From Microcystis sp. T1-4 (GTDB lineage Bacteria > Cyanobacteriota > Cyanobacteriia > Cyanobacteriales > Microcystaceae), in NCBI RefSeq assembly GCF_000297435.1, contig NZ_CAIP01000402.1, forward strand, positions 1-64,000: 64,000 nt of DNA. The letters run 5' to 3'. This document shows, in pieces, positions 1 through 9,800 of this stretch (position 1 is the stretch's first letter; every line of letters begins with the position of its first letter). Position numbers and translations under genes: made by a program. The notes below the pieces were generated by a model. It worked only from the letters and a program-made list of their open reading frames with translations, ran no database searches and was not told the origin of the DNA.

Positions 1-237
1 TAAACAATTACGAATCTCGCTCCGGTTGGGAGGATTGCGATAGGGTTCAATTAAGACAGTATTAAGGACAATTCTGCCTAATAATCCCAGATAATCGGGG
101 TTGGGTTCGGGATTGGGGGAAAAAAATACATCTATCTGTCGGGTTTCGTCGCTGACTTCTTTGCTGATTTCGACGATTCCCAGGGGAGAAAGTAATTGTT
201 CAAGGTAATTTTTGGCAAATTGGTCATGGGGTTTCAT
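1..237 (-). CDS. Partial CDS, conserved cyanobacterial protein (N-terminal 79 residues)
   Basis: A reverse-strand reading frame is open from an ATG at 237 to the window edge, so the C-terminus is missing. It begins MKPHDQFAKNYLEQLL and continues with a segment containing EISKEVSDETRQIDVFF and then LLGRIVLNTVLIEPYRNPP. This looks like a large family of paralogous cyanobacterial proteins that I recall only as hypothetical or Rpn-like; I cannot assign a function. The motif (E...V..E.RQIDV.F) is compatible with a PD-(D/E)XK-like nuclease fold, but that is inference. Confidence 0.6.
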   Translation of the reverse strand, partial: MKPHDQFAKNYLEQLLSPLGIVEISKEVSDETRQIDVFFSPNPEPNPDYLGLLGRIVLNTVLIEPYRNPPNRSEIRNCL

Positions 238-413
238 GGAGTGAGCAGTTAATCGATAATTCTCAATTGTATAGTTATTAAAAAAGTGGGTTATTTAAAC
301 CCACTTCTCAGGTGATGATTGGTAGTTTTTAGGATGGGAATTTTCAAACTGTGCCAGAAACTATGAGCAGCCATGGCAATTATTCTCCTTGTCAATAGTG
401 AGCAATTGCAAGA

Positions 414-608
414 TTATACTACCTCTTCGAGAAAATCATAAATTTTGTCTAATTGTTCCAAGGTCACTAAACCGTACTGCCAGAGAATCATCGGTAAATG
501 AATTTTATCAGATTGGATCGAGCGCTCGGCCATAGCGATCGATTCTTGGGTAAGGGACAATTCCTCTTGTAGAAATCGTCGGAATTGGGAATAGGCAATC
601 GTGGACAT
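414..608 (-). CDS. DUF2949 family small protein
   Basis: A 64-residue soluble protein with no signal peptide or membrane segment. The sequence (FRRFLQEELSL, then IHLPMILWQYGLVTLEQL) matches what I know of the DUF2949 family, short all-alpha proteins nearly confined to cyanobacteria with unknown function. The motif LPMILWQYGLV is the recognisable core. The start is the ATG at 608. The gene stands alone, with about 170 bases to the partial gene on one side and 360 bases without a gene on the other. Confidence 0.75.
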   Translation of the reverse strand: MSTIAYSQFRRFLQEELSLTQESIAMAERSIQSDKIHLPMILWQYGLVTLEQLDKIYDFLEEVV

Positions 609-970
609 AGGGGGATTTTTTCCTCAATAGTACATCTCGTAATTTTAACAAAACACCACCGATCGGTTTCAAGGACAGTTAGTCTCGCGACTGTTTTTTC
701 TGTATCTAAGCTATCTCGATGATAGAGAGTGCTTTCCTAAAAATCGCTGGCTCTCTCAAGATAGTCCCGTTAGAGCGAGCAGAATTTTGTCTCTGTTCAA
801 TCTATACCAAGAGTGAAGATTATTCAATCTATCACTTGACCGACTATAAAAATCTTAATCGATATGGTTAGATTTTAAACAGTATCAATGCGTAATAGCT
901 TATAAAAGCCATACTTATATTTCCGGACAAGGGACACTTTCTATAGGAAAGTTAACACCATTTTGAAAAA
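609..970. other. Intergenic stretch, no gene seen
   Basis: About 360 AT-rich bases between two reverse-strand genes. I see no convincing ORF, hairpin terminator or RNA gene. It presumably holds the promoter of the DUF2949 gene and the 3' end of the DUF192 transcript. Confidence 0.5.
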
Positions 971-1492
971 TTAAGGTCTTGAGATAGACTCAATCTTAAT
1001 TTTATCTCCTTCTTTCACTCCTAATTCTTTGGCTCGGCCCCCAGCTAGTTCGATCACTTGATTAACCATGGTGTTTGGCCCATAGACAGGACAAGGATCC
1101 ACCCCACAAGGAGGGACATTGAGCAAAACTGCTTTTACTATACCATCTTTTAGAAAAATCATGTCTAGAGGAATCGAGACATTTTTCATCCAAAACCGTG
1201 CCATCAGAGGTTGTCCAAAGGGAAATAGCATACCGCGATTTTTCTCCAAAGACGAGCGATACATTAAACCCTTAGCCTGTTGTTCGGGGGTTTGAGCTAC
1301 TTCTAACTCAATCATCTGACCATTAATATCTGCTTTGGCCGTGATCGGTAATATTTGCCCTTGATTCTCAGTTGTAATCTGAGCCATTGAGCTATTATTA
1401 CCATTGAGATTAGTCGATTGACAACTCAGCAGCAACAAACCTAAGAATAATATTAACTTGATCTTGAGCATAAATGATTTTTTACCAGTCAT
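971..1492 (-). CDS. DUF192 domain lipoprotein
   Basis: About 173 residues from the ATG at 1492; a start a few codons further in is also possible. The N-terminus is a lipoprotein signal with the lipobox LLSC, so the mature protein should be lipid-anchored at Cys. The rest is a DUF192 domain: an EVAQTPEQQAKGLMYR segment, then GMLFPFG, FWMKNVSIPLDMIFL and a C-terminal VIELAGGRAKELGVKEGD. DUF192 is a small beta-barrel domain found in secreted bacterial and archaeal proteins; its function is not settled. The family call is firm, the role unknown. Confidence 0.85.
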   Translation of the reverse strand: MTGKKSFMLKIKLILFLGLLLLSCQSTNLNGNNSSMAQITTENQGQILPITAKADINGQMIELEVAQTPEQQAKGLMYRSSLEKNRGMLFPFGQPLMARFWMKNVSIPLDMIFLKDGIVKAVLLNVPPCGVDPCPVYGPNTMVNQVIELAGGRAKELGVKEGDKIKIESISRP

Positions 1493-1786
1493 CACCAATA
1501 GTTATCAATACTTAATTTTCCCAGGATAGGGGGAGAATTAAGCAGATAAGACACTAACATAAAGTGATGACAGCAAAGATAAAGATATTATTAAAAATAT
1601 CCAGCCTAGGGGTGAGCATCCTTCCTTGAGGAGAGGGGCAGCTGGGCTAGAACATATATACTAAGAAAATTCTCAAAGTTGTCTGCCGATTTTCCCCCTC
1701 AATTTTGCCCTAGTGCGGCAGCAGTCGATCGCCTTCGTAGGTTAAAATACGATTTATCGATTATTGTAGGCTCAGGAGCAATCACC

Positions 1787-1900
1787 ATGACCGCAGAAAG
1801 TATGTTATTTAATGGGCCGATCGTGGCGATCGTTCTCGTCCTCGTCGGATTAGCTTGGGGTTTTCTCCTCCTCAAAATCCAAGGTGGAGAAGCGGAATAG
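1787..1900 (+). CDS. petM: Cytochrome b6f complex subunit 7 (PetM)
   Basis: A 37-residue single-span membrane protein: [10 protein letters not shown], a hydrophobic helix (about residues 11-30), then KIQGGEAE. This is the length and sequence of cyanobacterial PetM, a small subunit at the periphery of the cytochrome b6f complex in the thylakoid membrane. The frame is open upstream to 1679, but the ATG at 1787 has a good ribosome site (AGGAG) just upstream and gives the family length, so the longer version is rejected. A hairpin follows the stop. Confidence 0.92.
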   Translation: MTAESMLFNGPIVAIVLVLVGLAWGFLLLKIQGGEAE

Positions 1901-1910
1901 CTTGTTTTTC

Positions 1911-1950
1911 AGTTCATGGTTACTTTATTAGTAGTCATGAACTACTTTTC
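1911..1950 (+). terminator. Candidate terminator after petM
   Basis: An 8-bp perfect stem, AGTTCATG at 1911 and CATGAACT ending at 1943, is followed by ACTTTTCT. It lies 10 bases after the petM stop. The stem is AT-rich and the T-run is short, so termination strength is uncertain. Confidence 0.5.
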
Positions 1951-2005
1951 TCCCGTCCAAAGTAATTAAGAGAAAATCAATAACTAAAATTTTATACCCA
2001 CACCT

Positions 2006-2365
2006 ATGACCACTCCCACGATCGAGTTTTTTGTCGGTTTATCAGAAGAATTAAGCGGTGTTAGTCTCCGCCAAAATAAAAATACCGGGATTCGCAATGT
2101 CCTGATGACTTTTAAAACCCTGAAAGCGATCGAACGTTTCCAAAGTTTCACCACCCGCACCTACGGCGATCTCCGTCTCACCGATGAGGAAGGAGTGATT
2201 ACAGTTATCCCCAACTCGACTAAATTTATTTTTGGAGGAGATGAAGGGGATGAAATTCAACGGGTAGAATGTGGTTTTGAAATCACCGATGAACACTGGG
2301 AGCGTTTTATGCGCTTTATGAATCGTTATGCGGCAGCCAACGGTATGGGGTATCAGGATAAGTGA
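2006..2365 (+). CDS. psb28: Photosystem II assembly protein Psb28
   Basis: 119 residues, the usual length of Psb28. The pattern IEFFVGLSEEL near the N-terminus, FIFGGDEGDEIQRVECGFEI in the middle and HWERFMRFMNRYAAANG at the end matches the family. Psb28 binds PSII assembly intermediates carrying CP47 on the cytoplasmic side and is not part of mature PSII. The divergent central part suggests it may be the Psb28-2 type rather than the main Psb28-1; I cannot decide without an alignment. No signal peptide. It follows petM by about 100 bases and is followed by heptamer repeats. Confidence 0.85.
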   Translation: MTTPTIEFFVGLSEELSGVSLRQNKNTGIRNVLMTFKTLKAIERFQSFTTRTYGDLRLTDEEGVITVIPNSTKFIFGGDEGDEIQRVECGFEITDEHWERFMRFMNRYAAANGMGYQDK

Positions 2366-2380
2366 GGAGACAGGAGTGGG

Positions 2381-2475
<95 letters not shown>

Positions 2476-2527
2476 ATACGAATAGCCAAAAACCAGCTAA
2501 AATAAGGATAAATTTAGTCAAGAAACC

Positions 2528-3451
2528 ATGAAAATAGCGATTACTGGGGCGACGGGATTTGTGGGTAGTCGATTGGTGGTCAAACTTTATGATCGCAGCG
2601 ATGACATCCTAATTTTAACGCGCAATCCCGATAAAACCCAGAGAATTTACCCAAAGTCAATCTATCCTAAGATAGAGATTATCCCCTATATCGCCACAGA
2701 ATCGGGGGATTGGCAAAAAGAGATTTCCGGATGTGACGCGGTGATTAATCTAGCGGGAGAACCGATTTCGGAACGCTGGAGCGGTGAAGTGAAACAGGCA
2801 ATCGTCGCTAGTCGGCAAATCGGCACCGAGAAAATTGTCGAGGCGATCGCCAATGCCGCCCAGAAACCGAAAGTTTTAATTAACTCCTCGGCGATCGGTT
2901 ACTATGGAACCAGTGAAACCGCTAGTTTTGACGAAAACAGCCCTCCCGGTGGCGATTTTCTGGCAGATGTCTGTAAAAAGTGGGAAACAGCCGCCCAAAA
3001 AGTTAAAGATTACGGCACTCGTTTAGTCATTCTTCGCACGGGTATTGTTTTAGGCAATGGGGGTGCTTTAGGGAAAATGATCCCACCCTTCAAACTTTTT
3101 GCCGGCGGACCGATTGGCAGCGGTCGTCAGTGGTTTTCTTGGATTCATCGGGATGATTTAATTAATTTAATCATCTATTGTCTCGATCGCCAGGAAATTA
3201 GCGGCACTTTCAACGCTACTGCACCCAATCCCGTCCGGATGAAAGAATTCTGTCAGATATTAGGGGAAGTAATGAAGCGTCCTTCTTGGTTGCCAGTGCC
3301 AGATTTTGCCCTCGAAATTCTCTTGGGAGAAGGGGCAAAAATCGTCTTAGAAGGTCAAGAAGTGCTGCCAAAAGCCACCCAAGCGATCGGTTTTGACTAT
3401 CGTTATCCTAATCTAGAAGCGGCCTTAGAGGAAATTGTCCCGAAAATGTAG
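2528..3451 (+). CDS. TIGR01777 family NAD(P)-binding oxidoreductase (YfcH-like)
   Basis: 307 residues. The N-terminus has the extended short-chain dehydrogenase signature [10 protein letters not shown] (about residues 7-16), followed by [13 protein letters not shown] and the SSAIGYYG segment that carries the Tyr of the active site region. The C-terminal part ([14 protein letters not shown], then [15 protein letters not shown]) is the DUF1731-type tail. The family is widespread (E. coli YfcH) and sometimes labelled a cell-division inhibitor, without good support. Substrate unknown. It converges with gun4 just downstream. Confidence 0.88.
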   Translation: MKIAITGATGFVGSRLVVKLYDRSDDILILTRNPDKTQRIYPKSIYPKIEIIPYIATESGDWQKEISGCDAVINLAGEPISERWSGEVKQAIVASRQIGTEKIVEAIANAAQKPKVLINSSAIGYYGTSETASFDENSPPGGDFLADVCKKWETAAQKVKDYGTRLVILRTGIVLGNGGALGKMIPPFKLFAGGPIGSGRQWFSWIHRDDLINLIIYCLDRQEISGTFNATAPNPVRMKEFCQILGEVMKRPSWLPVPDFALEILLGEGAKIVLEGQEVLPKATQAIGFDYRYPNLEAALEEIVPKM

Positions 3452-3486
3452 AAATCTGATAGACGAGCGGGCCGAATGCTCTCAAT

Positions 3487-4212
3487 CTATTTTTCACTCC
3501 AGACGGGATGGGAGAATAAAGAGGCAGCCACTCTCACCCCGCGCAGTTGATTTAACAGGGGTAAATGGCCCACGGGAGCGCTTAAATCCCAGGTAAATTC
3601 TTGGGGGTATTTTGTCCAATTATTGCCATTTTTCCAGCCAATTTTCGGCCAGAGTTTCGGGAAATCTTGACCCACACCGAGCCATAATTTGCGCTGCACC
3701 GACCAACCGAATTTCCCTTCCGAATGAACCAACCAAAGATGATCAATAGTCTGAATATCCACACCGGGGAAAGCTTCTACTTCCGTAAAATAGACCCATT
3801 TTCTCTGTATTGCTCCTTCTCCTGCTAATTCACAGAGTTTTTGACGGGTGAGACTATCGGCAGTTTGAAAATCCTGTTTAGCCAATAATTCCTGTAAAAG
3901 TCGATAATCGATACCTTTAGCACTATCGAGGGGAACAACACCCGTGGGGAAATAATTAGCTAAAAATTCCTTGCTCTGAGCGCTATTATCTTGATAGAGC
4001 AATTGATAAGCCTTACCTGTCACCAGATTAACAGGAGTCGGCCGCTGGGCTAATAAAAAATCTCTCAATACAGTTAGGCCACCTTCTCCGTCCCCGGCTA
4101 ATTGTGTCAGGATCTGTAATTGATTTTTCGGCGACTCGGTGGCTAATTGACTCATCTTACCGGTAATATCCTCGCTCTGTTCTTCTACTAACACGCCATT
4201 CTGGTCAGTCAT
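3487..4212 (-). CDS. gun4: Mg-chelatase regulator Gun4
   Basis: 241 residues with the two-part layout of true cyanobacterial Gun4: an N-terminal helical-repeat domain (about 1-85) and the GUN4 core (about 90-235). The core shows GIDYRLLQELLAKQDFQTAD, WVYFTEVEAFPGVD, TIDHLWLVHSEGKFGWSVQ and the loop before WPKIGW that lines the porphyrin groove. Gun4 binds protoporphyrin IX and Mg-protoporphyrin and stimulates the ChlH subunit of Mg-chelatase, the first committed step of chlorophyll synthesis. No kinase or protease domain is attached, unlike many GUN4-containing regulatory proteins. Confidence 0.92.
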   Translation of the reverse strand: MTDQNGVLVEEQSEDITGKMSQLATESPKNQLQILTQLAGDGEGGLTVLRDFLLAQRPTPVNLVTGKAYQLLYQDNSAQSKEFLANYFPTGVVPLDSAKGIDYRLLQELLAKQDFQTADSLTRQKLCELAGEGAIQRKWVYFTEVEAFPGVDIQTIDHLWLVHSEGKFGWSVQRKLWLGVGQDFPKLWPKIGWKNGNNWTKYPQEFTWDLSAPVGHLPLLNQLRGVRVAASLFSHPVWSEK

Positions 4213-4440
4213 ATCATCACTTTTAAGACCACTCCTTCAATACTATTACCACTATTTCGGGGTCGCTGCTCGATTTTTTCCCGACAAAAAAGGGATTTTT
4301 AGCGGGTGGTTGATCGTACACTGAAAGAGAGAACTATTTTGGTTATCTAGATCACCGTCGGTCAAAATTCCCTTAACTGAATCGGGGATGCGCGGAGATT
4401 GTAACAAAATTTATCGATTTCTTGACAAAAAACACCGATC

Positions 4441-5844
4441 ATGCTATCAACTGAACCTAAAATCAGCAATTCCGGACAAAAATATTTAGCCTATCAAGAT
4501 TGTCTATCCCCGAATCAAACCCTGTTCCCCCTGACAGCCAAGGTTAATAACCGCGATTGTCTAGAAATCGGTGGTTGTGATGTGACCACCCTAGTGGAAC
4601 GTTTCGGTTCACCCTTGTATATTGTCGATGAAGTCACCCTCCGCACTGCCTGTCGTCAATACCTGCAAGGTTTCCAGACTCATTATCCCGGAGAATCTAG
4701 GGTAATTTATGCCTCGAAAGCGTGGAATTGCCTGGCCCTATCGGCCGTGGTCGCTAGGGAGGGATTAGGTTTTGATGTGGTCTCGGCCGGAGAAATTCAC
4801 ACGGTGTTAACCGCTTTAGACCAGATCAATAAAACCGATGTGCCGATATACTTTCATGGTAATAACAAATCGATCGCCGAGTTAGAATATGCGATCAAGC
4901 ATAACTGCATTATTATCGTTGATAACTGGCTAGAGTTAGAAAATCTGGTTAAATTAGGCGAAAATCGTCCTGATACCCCTATTCCGATCCTATTGCGGTT
5001 AACCCCCGGCATCGAGTGCCACACCCACGAATATATTCGCACGGGTCACTTAGACAGTAAATTTGGTTTTGACCCTCATCAAATCGAAGCGGTATTTGAC
5101 TATGTTTTAGCTCATCCGGTGCTGAATTGTCTGGGTTTACACGCTCACATCGGTTCCCAGATTTTTGAACGTCAACCCCACCAAGACTTAGCCGCTGTGT
5201 TGGCAGATTGGTTTAAATTAGGTTTAGAACGGGGATTACCCCTAGAGCAATTAAACGTCGGTGGTGGTTTAGGGATTCGCTACCTCGAAAGTGATGACCC
5301 CCCAAGTATCGAGGAATGGGTGCAAGCAGTGTCCTTAGCAGTGGCTAAAGCTTGTCAGGAAAGAGGTATCGCTTATCCGCTGCTCATTGCCGAACCGGGA
5401 CGCTCTCTGATTGCCACCGCTTGCGTAACGGCCTATACAGTGGGTAATCGCAAAGAAATCCCCGAAATCCGCACCTATATCGCCGTCGATGGCGGAATGT
5501 CTGATAATCCCCGACCGATTACCTATCAATCGGTTTACCGGGCCGTGGTCGCCAATAAAATGAGTCAAGAATGTCAGGAAGTGGTGACAATAGCTGGAAA
5601 ACACTGCGAATCTGGGGATATTCTAATTAAGGATATTACGCTACCGAAAACCAACCCAGGGGATATTTTAGTGGTTTTAGCCACGGGGGCCTATAACTAC
5701 AGTATGGCTTCTAATTACAACCGCTTACCCCGTCCGGCGGCGGTAATTGTCCAAAACGGAGAAGCCAATCTCATCCTTGAACGGGAAAACCTGGCGGATC
5801 TGCTGCGTCAAGACCGCTTACCCAATCGACTCTCCTTGATATAA
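4441..5844 (+). CDS. lysA: Diaminopimelate decarboxylase
   Basis: 467 residues, a fold-type III PLP enzyme that converts meso-diaminopimelate to lysine plus CO2. Visible motifs: YASKAWN with the PLP-binding Lys at about residue 93, LHAHIGSQIF, the phosphate loop NVGGGLGI, the AEPGRSL arginine and the CESGDIL cysteine contributed across the dimer. A roughly 45-residue N-terminal extension precedes the catalytic barrel, as is usual in cyanobacterial LysA. It is followed 21 bases later by cdaA and then uppS, so the three probably form one transcript. Confidence 0.95.
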   Translation: MLSTEPKISNSGQKYLAYQDCLSPNQTLFPLTAKVNNRDCLEIGGCDVTTLVERFGSPLYIVDEVTLRTACRQYLQGFQTHYPGESRVIYASKAWNCLALSAVVAREGLGFDVVSAGEIHTVLTALDQINKTDVPIYFHGNNKSIAELEYAIKHNCIIIVDNWLELENLVKLGENRPDTPIPILLRLTPGIECHTHEYIRTGHLDSKFGFDPHQIEAVFDYVLAHPVLNCLGLHAHIGSQIFERQPHQDLAAVLADWFKLGLERGLPLEQLNVGGGLGIRYLESDDPPSIEEWVQAVSLAVAKACQERGIAYPLLIAEPGRSLIATACVTAYTVGNRKEIPEIRTYIAVDGGMSDNPRPITYQSVYRAVVANKMSQECQEVVTIAGKHCESGDILIKDITLPKTNPGDILVVLATGAYNYSMASNYNRLPRPAAVIVQNGEANLILERENLADLLRQDRLPNRLSLI

Positions 5845-5865
5845 ACCTCATCGCCATCGTCCCCC

Positions 5866-6786
5866 ATGTCGGGTTTTTTTCTGGACCCTCGCCGGTTATT
5901 GTCCTGGATTCTCAGCCATGGTCTGTCATTGCTAGACTTTGGGTTAGTTCTCCTCCTTACCTATATGCTGCTGCTAATTATCGGCGAGCGGCGTACTTTT
6001 TGGATGGTGCGAGGACTAATCTACTTAATGCTGGCCTCGGTGATTAGCGATGCCCTAGGATTGCGCTTGCTGGGGTTAGTCCTAGAAAAATTGATTTTAG
6101 GGTCAGCCGTGGCCATCGCTGTGATTTTTCAGTCGGAATTCCGCCGTTTTTTAGAATTATTGGGCAAAGGTCAAGTGTGGGAATTATTTAAAAAAAGTTC
6201 CCCCACTCCCAAGACCGATAATGTCATTGATGAGTTAGTGGACGCAGTGAAGGACCTATCTCAAAATCGCACCGGCGCGCTGATGGTATTAGAAACCAGT
6301 GGCAATCTCGACACCAGGGTGTTTGTCAATCCGGGGGTGGCACTCAATGGCCAGGTATCGAAGGAATTAATTCAAACTATTTTTCAAACTAAAACTTTAC
6401 TACACGATGGGGCCGTATTTATTCGAGGCGATCGAGTGGTGGCCGCCGGTGTTATTCTACCCCTATCGGAGCGCAGTACCTCAAGGCAATTAGGCACCCG
6501 TCATCGGGCGGCTATGGGCATTACCGAAAGGCTAGATAATTGTATCTGTATTGTGGTTTCTGAGGAAACTGGCTCGATTTCCCTCGCGTCGGGGGGTAAT
6601 CTGGACCGGCCTTTAACCAGTAGTAAACTAAAAGAGCTGCTCGAAGCGAAGTTTTCTCCGTCGGGAGAGGGGGAAGTGGTCGCACCGAGTTGGGGACGTT
6701 TAGGGCGTACAATTGGCTTAAAAGGTCGTCTAATCTTAGAAAAATTCTCCCGTTCGCCCAGCGCAACCCCCAAAGATAGAAAATGA
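5866..6786 (+). CDS. cdaA: Diadenylate cyclase CdaA (c-di-AMP synthase)
   Basis: 306 residues. Three hydrophobic helices occupy about residues 17-90, followed by the DAC (DisA_N) domain with both signature motifs: [14 protein letters not shown] (the DGA motif) and [13 protein letters not shown] (the RHR motif), then [15 protein letters not shown]. It makes cyclic di-AMP from two ATP at the membrane. In cyanobacteria c-di-AMP is linked to osmotic, potassium and night-survival control. No CdaR-type regulator is adjacent. The stop overlaps the uppS start by four bases. Confidence 0.94.
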   Translation: MSGFFLDPRRLLSWILSHGLSLLDFGLVLLLTYMLLLIIGERRTFWMVRGLIYLMLASVISDALGLRLLGLVLEKLILGSAVAIAVIFQSEFRRFLELLGKGQVWELFKKSSPTPKTDNVIDELVDAVKDLSQNRTGALMVLETSGNLDTRVFVNPGVALNGQVSKELIQTIFQTKTLLHDGAVFIRGDRVVAAGVILPLSERSTSRQLGTRHRAAMGITERLDNCICIVVSEETGSISLASGGNLDRPLTSSKLKELLEAKFSPSGEGEVVAPSWGRLGRTIGLKGRLILEKFSRSPSATPKDRK

Positions 6787-7532
6787 CTGTTAAACCGAGC
6801 TTATCACCAGAATTACCTACGGATTTAGATAAAAACCGTTTGCCTCAGCACGTCGCAGTGATTATGGATGGGAACGGTCGTTGGGCGAAAAATCGTGGTT
6901 TGCCGCGGATTATGGGCCATCAACGGGGAGTAGATGCGCTCAAAGACTTGCTGCGCTGTTGTCGTGACTGGGGTATTCCCGCTTTGACCGCTTATGCTTT
7001 TTCTACGGAAAATTGGGGTCGTCCCCTGGAGGAAGTAGAGTTTTTAATGACTCTATTCGAGCGGGTTTTACGGCGGGAATTGGAGGAAATGATGCAGGAA
7101 AATGTTAAAATTCGCTTTATTGGTAATTTATCAGTCTTGCCAGAGTCTTTAAGACGGGAAATTGCTAAATCTCAAGCAGAAACTAGCAAAAATTCCGGTA
7201 TTCAATTTACGGTGGCGACTAACTATGGTGGCCGAGAGGAAATCGTACAAGCTTGTCGGGCGATCGCTCGTCAGGTGCAACAGGGTTTAGTCTCCCCGGA
7301 AGCGATCGATGAATCTCTCTTTGAACAGTATCTTTATACTGCCGGGATTCCTAACCCAGACCTGTTAATTCGCAGTAGTGGGGAAATGCGAATTAGTAAT
7401 TTTTTACTCTGGCAAATGGCCTACGCGGAAATCTACGTTACCGACACTCTCTGGCCGGATTTCGATCGAGTGCAATTTCACCGCGCTTTAAAAGATTATC
7501 AGGGTCGTCATCGTCGTTTTGGCAAATTATAA
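6783..7532 (+). CDS. uppS: Isoprenyl transferase (undecaprenyl diphosphate synthase)
   Basis: 249 residues, a cis-prenyltransferase that makes the long-chain lipid carrier for peptidoglycan and glycan assembly. The catalytic motif [16 protein letters not shown] (Asp at about 29), [17 protein letters not shown] and the C-terminal [19 protein letters not shown] are intact. Translation is probably coupled to cdaA through the ATGA overlap. Coupling of a c-di-AMP synthase gene to a cell-wall gene parallels the cdaA-glmM arrangement of Firmicutes, with a different partner. Confidence 0.95.
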   Translation: MTVKPSLSPELPTDLDKNRLPQHVAVIMDGNGRWAKNRGLPRIMGHQRGVDALKDLLRCCRDWGIPALTAYAFSTENWGRPLEEVEFLMTLFERVLRRELEEMMQENVKIRFIGNLSVLPESLRREIAKSQAETSKNSGIQFTVATNYGGREEIVQACRAIARQVQQGLVSPEAIDESLFEQYLYTAGIPNPDLLIRSSGEMRISNFLLWQMAYAEIYVTDTLWPDFDRVQFHRALKDYQGRHRRFGKL

Positions 7533-7772
7533 GGGCTGCGGCCTAAATTGAGCGAAATAGCCACTGTGGAGCAGTTAAAGGACAATTCTTGATTTTTCAC
7601 TTTTAATCTTAAACTCCCTGGGGCAACGGTCAAACCGCGACGAGAAGGCCGTTTGTGATCTTGTCGATTTCCCCAATACGGTAATCCGTAAATCGGCCAG
7701 AGCTAGACTTTTTCCCCGACTAAAATAAAATAGGGGGGAGAATAACTATCGACGATAAGCAGTTTTAAGATT

Positions 7773-8087
7773 ATGGGATTCTTTGACTCAGAAGTGGTTC
7801 AACAGGAAGCTAGACAGCTATTTGAAGATTACCAGTCTCTCACACAACTGGGCAGCGAGTACGGGAAATTCGATCGAGAGGGTAAAATCATCTTTATCGA
7901 TAGGATGGAGGAGTTAATGGAACGCTACAAGATATTTATGAAGCGTTTCGAGTTATCTGAGGATTTCTCCGCCCAAATGACCGTAGAACAGCTAAAAACC
8001 CAATTAGGTCAATTTGGTATGACTCCGCAAATGATGTTCGACCAAATGCAGCAAACCCTTGAGCGGATGAAGGCAGAAATTCGCTAA
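7773..8087 (+). CDS. DUF1825 family protein
   Basis: 104 residues, acidic and predicted all-helical, starting MGFFDSEVVQQEARQLFEDY. The segments FDREGKIIFIDRMEELMERYKIFMKR and AQMTVEQLKTQLGQFGMTP are characteristic of DUF1825, a cyanobacterial and plastid-lineage family without a known function. No membrane segment or signal. It stands between a 240-base upstream gap and an unrelated downstream gene. Confidence 0.85.
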   Translation: MGFFDSEVVQQEARQLFEDYQSLTQLGSEYGKFDREGKIIFIDRMEELMERYKIFMKRFELSEDFSAQMTVEQLKTQLGQFGMTPQMMFDQMQQTLERMKAEIR

Positions 8088-8218
8088 AATTGCCGATATT
8101 TATCGGGTATTGGCTGTCTTCTGCCCGATAATACTCTCTCGCTGTTTACTGCTCGGAAAATTGGGGTTTCTGCGGTTTTTTGAGAACAATGATCTAATAA
8201 TTTTAAGTAGGTTAGCTG

Positions 8219-9334
8219 ATGAACTCCAGGCCAGATTCAGAAGAGAATATTGATCCACCTCAGTATAGTGAAAAAACTAACCGCATTCAGGCGATCAGTC
8301 AACTGATTAAGGCGATAACCCCGTTAATTTGGGCTATAGTTGTTCTAGTGGTTATCGTGCCTCTTTTAGGGAAAATTTGGCTAGGAACTGCTGGCAATGA
8401 ACCGTTAAAAACTAGGGTTGCTACCGAAACTAACCTAGAGATTCCGATCACTATACCCGAAAAATCGAACGGTCAAATCGATCGGGAGATTAGCCAAGCT
8501 TTACAGACAGCGAGAGCAAATTCTCAAACCTTTGCCCTAGTACAAATTGAGGCATGGGTGCAGGAGTTGATGACACGAGTAGATCAGAGTTTTCTGCCTT
8601 GGTATTTTAACTATTTCAATCAAAAACAATTTGAGGGCAAGGCCTTTTTAAGCGGATTATACTCCTCGATCGCTCACTGGGTCAATACAGATAATCCACC
8701 CGCAGAACAGGTGGTGGCAGAAAATTTGACCAAAACTATTCAAACCGAGTTTACCAAACGGGTAATCCGTCCCCAAGAGGCCCAATTGCGTCTAGAGAGA
8801 ATTACTAGGGATACTGTTAGTTTATATGTCAATAATTTAAGCAATGAATTAGCGAATATTCAGGCCAGTTATCAAATTCCCCAAGGCAAATGGGATCGTT
8901 ATCTTAGCGATATAGCCGTAACAATTCAAGATACCGAGGGCAATATTTCTAACACATCAATCAAACTTTTAGTCGGTGGTGCCACTGCTTTAGGAGTTAA
9001 ATCTCTGGTCCCAGTGATGAAAGTGGGCAGCACAGTTTATTTGTCCCTAGCGGGAAAAACGGGGGCGAAAATTGCCACCAAAACCGGTGGAGCAGTAGCG
9101 AGTAGTTTTGGGGCAGAATTAATCGATCCAATCGTGGGAATTGGTTTGATAGTTTGGGATTTATGGGACTATCAGCACCGGGTAAACATTGAACAACCGA
9201 TTCTGCGGGATGCCATTTTTAATTATTTACAAGAAGTCAAATACGATCTAGTCAATAACCATCAAGGTAGCGTCCTTTCATCTATTTATCAAATTGAAGC
9301 CAGTGTCAATAAATCCCTAGGCAGAACCTATTAA
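8219..9334 (+). CDS. Membrane-anchored protein of unknown function
   Basis: 371 residues. A short cytoplasmic N-terminus is followed by one strong membrane helix (about residues 33-53). The long soluble part has a helical region that repeatedly uses Gln and Asn and contains FLPWYFNYFNQKQF. Near residues 250-310 is a small-residue-rich stretch (LLVGGATALGVKSL, GGAVASSFGAELIDPIVGIG) that could be a second, hairpin-like membrane segment. I do not recognise the family. No neighbour suggests a role. Confidence 0.7.
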   Translation: MNSRPDSEENIDPPQYSEKTNRIQAISQLIKAITPLIWAIVVLVVIVPLLGKIWLGTAGNEPLKTRVATETNLEIPITIPEKSNGQIDREISQALQTARANSQTFALVQIEAWVQELMTRVDQSFLPWYFNYFNQKQFEGKAFLSGLYSSIAHWVNTDNPPAEQVVAENLTKTIQTEFTKRVIRPQEAQLRLERITRDTVSLYVNNLSNELANIQASYQIPQGKWDRYLSDIAVTIQDTEGNISNTSIKLLVGGATALGVKSLVPVMKVGSTVYLSLAGKTGAKIATKTGGAVASSFGAELIDPIVGIGLIVWDLWDYQHRVNIEQPILRDAIFNYLQEVKYDLVNNHQGSVLSSIYQIEASVNKSLGRTY

Positions 9335-9669
9335 TGTATCTTTTCACTTTCCAAGGTTTATTAACACAAGTTTAGATACTTTAAAAATGAAACTTAGAGT
9401 AAGATTTGAATCTAGAAAAATTGACTCAGCTTTGAGGTGAATTTACCGATTGTGGAATCAATTTGAAAATGGCTTATTTCGTTTTTGTAAATATAATAGT
9501 CGAGACATAAATTTTTTGATTGATTTATTAATAATTTTAATTTCTCTTCCCTTTCTTGTTGTTTTTTTATCTATTAGTGAGGACAAAGATTAAAAAGACT
9601 ATCCCCCATTTCTTATGATTAAATGGCCTTAGCTGCTCATAAAGGTCAAAGGTGTTAAAGGTCTAAAGG
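9335..9669. other. Intergenic stretch, no gene seen
   Basis: About 335 very AT-rich bases between the preceding gene and a gene remnant. No ORF with coding character, no terminator and no RNA gene were recognised. Confidence 0.4.
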
Positions 9670-9789
9670 TTACTGCCAACCGCGCAAATTAAAATAACCC
9701 AGATAAAAATCGCCCCCTTGATCTGCTAATAAACTTTTCTGTAAAATTGGCCATAAATGGGACTCAATATTATCAAAAATGCGCGGCAT
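9670..9789 (-). pseudogene. N-terminal remnant of a PLD-like helicase/restriction protein
   Basis: A 39-codon frame from the ATG at 9789 reads MPRIFDNIE... and ends ...GGDFYLGYFNLRGWQ before a stop. This resembles the first 40 residues of large proteins with an N-terminal phospholipase-D-like nuclease domain ahead of an SF2 helicase, whose N-termini run MPRIFDNIE...YFNLRGW. Nothing of the remaining protein is present. An inverted-repeat element starts 12 bases upstream of the ATG. I interpret it as a deletion remnant. Confidence 0.5.
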
Positions 9790-9800
9790 ATTTTTAATCC

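Noticed and set aside
1679..1786. 36-residue N-terminal extension of PetM
   Set aside because: PetM is a 30-40 residue protein; the ATG at 1787 has the ribosome site.
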